In this document: positions 61,701 to 64,000 of the stretch, one piece after another
How the letters are laid out: each line of letters begins with the position of its first letter
Numbering within the stretch: the first letter of the stretch is position 1
Assembly (NCBI GenBank): GCA_020072965.1
Contig: JAIQFY010000007.1
Location: 1 to 64,000 of the forward strand
DNA from: Terriglobia bacterium
GTDB taxonomy: Bacteria > Acidobacteriota > Terriglobia > JAIQFV01
Length of the DNA: 64,000 nt
Direction of reading: 5' to 3'
Notes under the pieces: model-generated
The model's input: only the letters and a program-made list of their open reading frames with translations
Databases searched by the model: none
Told to the model about the DNA's origin: nothing
Position numbers and translations under genes: made by a program

Positions 61701-64000
61701 TTTGGGGCAAATGTGAGGCCAGGTTTTATTGCTGTCGGTGATTTCAACGGGGATGACAACCCCGATCTGGTGGTGACAAATCCTACAGATGGGACTGTGT
61801 CAGTCCTCTTCAATGGCTGCGGGGGCTCTTGCACTCCTATCGCAGTATCACCCAGCCAACCCAAGTTAACCGATGGGATTACAGGAAAGGTGTACGACCA
61901 GATCTTTACCGCCACGGGCGGAATAGGACCTTACCAATTCACAGTCTCTGATGGCAACTTACCCCCTGGTTTGTCATTGTCATCAGACGGCCATTTAATT
62001 GGGACACCGATATCATTGGGCACATTTGGGTTTAATATCGTTGTGCGCGATGCCAACAATTGCCCTGCCAGTCGAACCTTCACTATTTTGATTAACGGCC
62101 CGCCATCGATTACGACAGAGCCGGCGACTTTCGTGACTTCAAATTCGGCTTGGTTGAATGGTACTGTGGTCGAAAATGGTTTACGAGCAACAATTAGTTT
62201 CCAGTGGGGAATAACGAACGGATACGGAAATACCATTGTTGCAACGAATAGTAGTTACAAAGGACATATTTACATAACTCTCTCCAGCCTTTCGCCGGGA
62301 ACGACTTATCATTACCGGATCATCGCAACGAGCGATGCCGGAACCACCTATGGGAATGACCTGACTTTTAGTACTCTTCAGGTGGGTCCTTGTCCTTCCC
62401 CCAACTTCACAACACCCATCGGAGCAGGCGTGAATGGAGGTTATTCGTTCGCCGCGGGAGATTTCAACGGGGACGGGAAGAGCGATTTGGCATCCATTTC
62501 TTACGGTGATTATCATATTCAAGTCCAGCTGGGCAATGGTGATGGCTCGTTTCCGTATCCTACAGATTATTCTGGTCTGATTAACTATCCTACGTACATC
62601 GCCACCGGGGATATCAACGGCGATGGAAAGGTAGATCTGGTTGCCGGGAATTCGCAAGAAATCATAGTTTTCATTGGAACTGGAGATGGCCGGTTTAATA
62701 CCATTCGGAAGTCACAAATCGGGTTTGGCCCTTACGGAACCTCAGTGGCCACAGGGGATTTCAACGGTGATGGGAAGCTGGATTTAGTCAGCAGGAACGA
62801 CTCTTCGAACACCGTCAAGATTGCGCTTGGTGACGGGACCGGATTATTTACCCTGGGGGGCTCATTCAGCGTGGGGGGGAATCCGGCCTATGTTGCCGTA
62901 GGGGACTTCAATGACGACGGGATCCTTGATCTTATAACGGCAAACAAAGGGTCTAAGGACTTATCAATTCTCATTGGGAAAGGAGATGGAACGTTTCAAC
63001 CAGCGATTTCCATTCCAATTGGGACAATTCCCTATTCAATCGTGGTTAAGGACCTTGATGCCAACGGGGAGTTAGATCTGGCGGTAGCGAGTTACTCCTC
63101 CGACAACGTTTCAATATTTTTGGGCCATGGCGATGGAACCTTCCAAGCCCCAGTAGATTACCCCGTCGGGTTGAATCCTGCTTCCATCACCTCGGGAGAT
63201 TTCAATGCTGATGGGAAGGTGGATCTTGCCGTTGTAAACGCCTCTTCCAATGATGTGGCCGTGCTGGTTGGTAACGGAAATGGAACCTTCCAGGCTCCCT
63301 ATTTCTTCGGCGCTGGCCCCGCGCCGAACTTGGTTGTCGCCACTGACTTCAACGGAGATGGCCGGATGGATTTGGCGGTATACAATAGTTTTAGTTCAAG
63401 CAATTCGATTCTCCTGAATCTCTGCGGTTCGAGTTGTCCTGTTCTTTCCATATCACCAAATTCGCTTCCGGATGCGAGAGTAGGATCATCTTACAACCAA
63501 TCCCTTGTAGCCAATGGTGGTTCCGCTCCCTATGGCTATACGCTTGACACTTATAGTGGCCTTCCTGCTGGGCTGACCTTGGACGTGACCGGAGTCATAT
63601 CGGGCACTCCAACGCGGGTAATGTTTGAGTGGTTCTCGGTGATTGTGAAGGACGTGAATCAGTGTCCCGCGGGTCGAACATATTCGCTTATCGTTGGGGG
63701 CGTTCCTTCAGTGACTACGCAGAATCCGACTGATGTGACATCGAATTCCGCAAAACTGAAGGGGAACGTCAATTCTAACTACCTTCCGACGACGGGTTAT
63801 TTCCAGTGGGGGATTAATACGAACTATGTTAACGAAACGGCACCTCAATCCATTGATGCAGGTTCTCGGATAGACACCTACGCGAATTTGGGTGCCCTCC
63901 AGCCCAACACGACATATCACTACCGGGCTGTGGGTTCCAATGACGCTGGAACCTCTTATGGGTTGGACAACACTTTTACGACCGGCGCCGGTGAGTGTTC
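58773..64000 (+). CDS. secreted M6-type metalloprotease with FG-GAP repeats (3' end outside window)
   Basis: Open from ATG 58773 to the window edge, at least 1,742 residues; the end is not seen. A signal peptide is at about 8-35 (LCGSLGLLFLCSSMVLA). The M6 protease domain runs to about 480, with HETGHALGLPDLYDY (H278, E279, H282) and DNDGDGTIDYLVVV upstream. Then follow He_PIG modules (VSPSSLPGGTLGVGYSQTV), FN3-like modules (LNATVKSNGLPTTYYFEWG) and long FG-GAP blocks (GDFNGDTKLDMAV, GDFNGDGNLDLAV and more). The He_PIG/FN3/FG-GAP order repeats at least twice. It lacks the RQHGQTEV domain of the other two proteases. Whether it ends in an SLH cassette cannot be told from this window. Confidence 0.85.
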   Translation, partial: MRSTESVKARILSLCQILCGSLGLLFLCSSMVLANEPPRPGELEKYRKDGSLADRTALAQSWGNHLTSPQLVVGFQNRMRRLSMEMQGKTSEDINTHLMPPPAERGMPTKGTVRILALLIAFSDYPETNTSDSIRIKLFGSGAGGFPYESLHNFYARSSYNQLDIQGNVLGWYHAPYPRSSVIQTNAGRDNVIKEALNFYVAQGQDFSQYDNDGDGTIDYLVVVWTGPDTGWANFWWGYMTKFQDATYLLSGKKLNTYSWQWESNPFPGSFDPRVVIHETGHALGLPDLYDYTIDVGDPGGVGGLDMMDDNWGDHNCFSKFLLEWIVPTTYATGSGTVTLRSSASNPDAVVIMPGITPGNPFDEFFMVQNRYHEGNDATYPNDGLLIWHINGKLSSDGITYYYNNSNTSPKLVRLMEADGLEQISMRGPADAGDYYVAGKEFTPTSLPNSNRSDGSMTKISIDAISASGPTMSFNANIIPCPAILVSPSSLPGGTLGVGYSQTVTATGGIDPYTFKFLPGSNSPFSISTSGLLSGTPYLAGAFNFTVVALDAWQCSGSQAYTVNVGGSPVASTQLTSNLTDTSATLNATVKSNGLPTTYYFEWGLSKSYGNRTSSESLASGFSNEAVVASLGGLSRGLNYHYRIVAGNTAGTTYGMDESFILGTPRCNSFTFGLPTSYTVGTSPGFIATGDFNGDTKLDMAVANIGSNNISILLGNGDGTFSPAFNLPVNGAPSSVLAGDFNGDGNLDLAVTLKDLNEISILLGNGNGTFGAPVRYGVGTLPSNIIVGDFNGDGKMDLAAAVQSGGPVSVLLGNGDGTFQAAQSYGGTGLSPTSLATADLNGDGYLDLVIISSTGSALTTLLGRGDGTFQSGWSCPFCGTVTEQVVTVGEFNGDRILDLITMYPGSRTITPLLGKGDGSFLFPSGPYPSTGNEPRSVAVGDFNGDARADLAVADAGSNDVSILMGRGDGTFAATVYFGANVRPGFIAVGDFNGDDNPDLVVTNPTDGTVSVLFNGCGGSCTPIAVSPSQPKLTDGITGKVYDQIFTATGGIGPYQFTVSDGNLPPGLSLSSDGHLIGTPISLGTFGFNIVVRDANNCPASRTFTILINGPPSITTEPATFVTSNSAWLNGTVVENGLRATISFQWGITNGYGNTIVATNSSYKGHIYITLSSLSPGTTYHYRIIATSDAGTTYGNDLTFSTLQVGPCPSPNFTTPIGAGVNGGYSFAAGDFNGDGKSDLASISYGDYHIQVQLGNGDGSFPYPTDYSGLINYPTYIATGDINGDGKVDLVAGNSQEIIVFIGTGDGRFNTIRKSQIGFGPYGTSVATGDFNGDGKLDLVSRNDSSNTVKIALGDGTGLFTLGGSFSVGGNPAYVAVGDFNDDGILDLITANKGSKDLSILIGKGDGTFQPAISIPIGTIPYSIVVKDLDANGELDLAVASYSSDNVSIFLGHGDGTFQAPVDYPVGLNPASITSGDFNADGKVDLAVVNASSNDVAVLVGNGNGTFQAPYFFGAGPAPNLVVATDFNGDGRMDLAVYNSFSSSNSILLNLCGSSCPVLSISPNSLPDARVGSSYNQSLVANGGSAPYGYTLDTYSGLPAGLTLDVTGVISGTPTRVMFEWFSVIVKDVNQCPAGRTYSLIVGGVPSVTTQNPTDVTSNSAKLKGNVNSNYLPTTGYFQWGINTNYVNETAPQSIDAGSRIDTYANLGALQPNTTYHYRAVGSNDAGTSYGLDNTFTTGAGEC

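Noticed and set aside
1-64000. tRNA or rRNA genes
   Set aside because: No cloverleaf with a TTCRANY arm or rRNA-like segment was recognised on either strand by reading; a covariance search could still reveal one.

Overview
This 64 kb window looks like a chromosomal segment of an uncultured Gram-negative bacterium, most likely an Acidobacteriota member. I infer this from the type II secretion operon layout, very large secreted proteins ending in a cysteine-containing S-layer-homology (SLH) variant, several TMTC-like membrane/TPR proteins, and the TIG/YVTN, FG-GAP and putative-Ig modules. There is no rRNA or tRNA to confirm it. I saw no rRNA, tRNA or CRISPR array.

Region 1 (1-8.7 kb) is the 3' part of a type II secretion (T2SS) operon in the order gspH-I-J-K-L-M-C-D, closed by an intrinsic terminator. 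gspE, F and G are absent and presumably lie upstream. Region 2 (8.7-15.1 kb) encodes three secreted proteins: a novel-looking beta-rich protein, a DUF1573 protein and a TIG/YVTN protein. Region 3 (15.6-33 kb) is a surface-glycan locus. It has WbpB/WbpD-like diacetamido-sugar enzymes, an SDR epimerase, three glycosyltransferases, three tandem TMTC-like multipass TPR proteins, a further GT-C-like membrane protein with TPRs, and a Wzm/Wzt ABC exporter.

Region 4 (33.5-64 kb) carries very large modular exported proteins: a BNR/sialidase-like protein, two tandemly duplicated M6-type metalloproteases (the second frameshifted), FG-GAP proteins and a third M6 protease running off the window. Five of these genes end in the same roughly 180-residue, three-repeat SLH cassette. 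A fourth TMTC-like gene sits among them. A plausible reading is that the T2SS exports the modular proteins, the glycan locus builds the surface polymer, and TMTC-like enzymes may glycosylate exported proteins.

The most striking element is a 3,533-bp transposon at 40009-43541. It has an IS1-family DDE transposase, 19-bp terminal inverted repeats and an 8-bp target duplication, and an exact empty site survives in the neighbouring duplicated spacer. Its cargo is unusual: a proteasome-like Ntn-hydrolase whose ribosome binding site is buried in a hairpin, a small zinc-ribbon protein, a KGG-type basic protein, and several small unknown proteins. Other non-coding features are many 7-bp-period degenerate tandem arrays between genes, some in inverted pairs, and clusters of REP-like palindromes.
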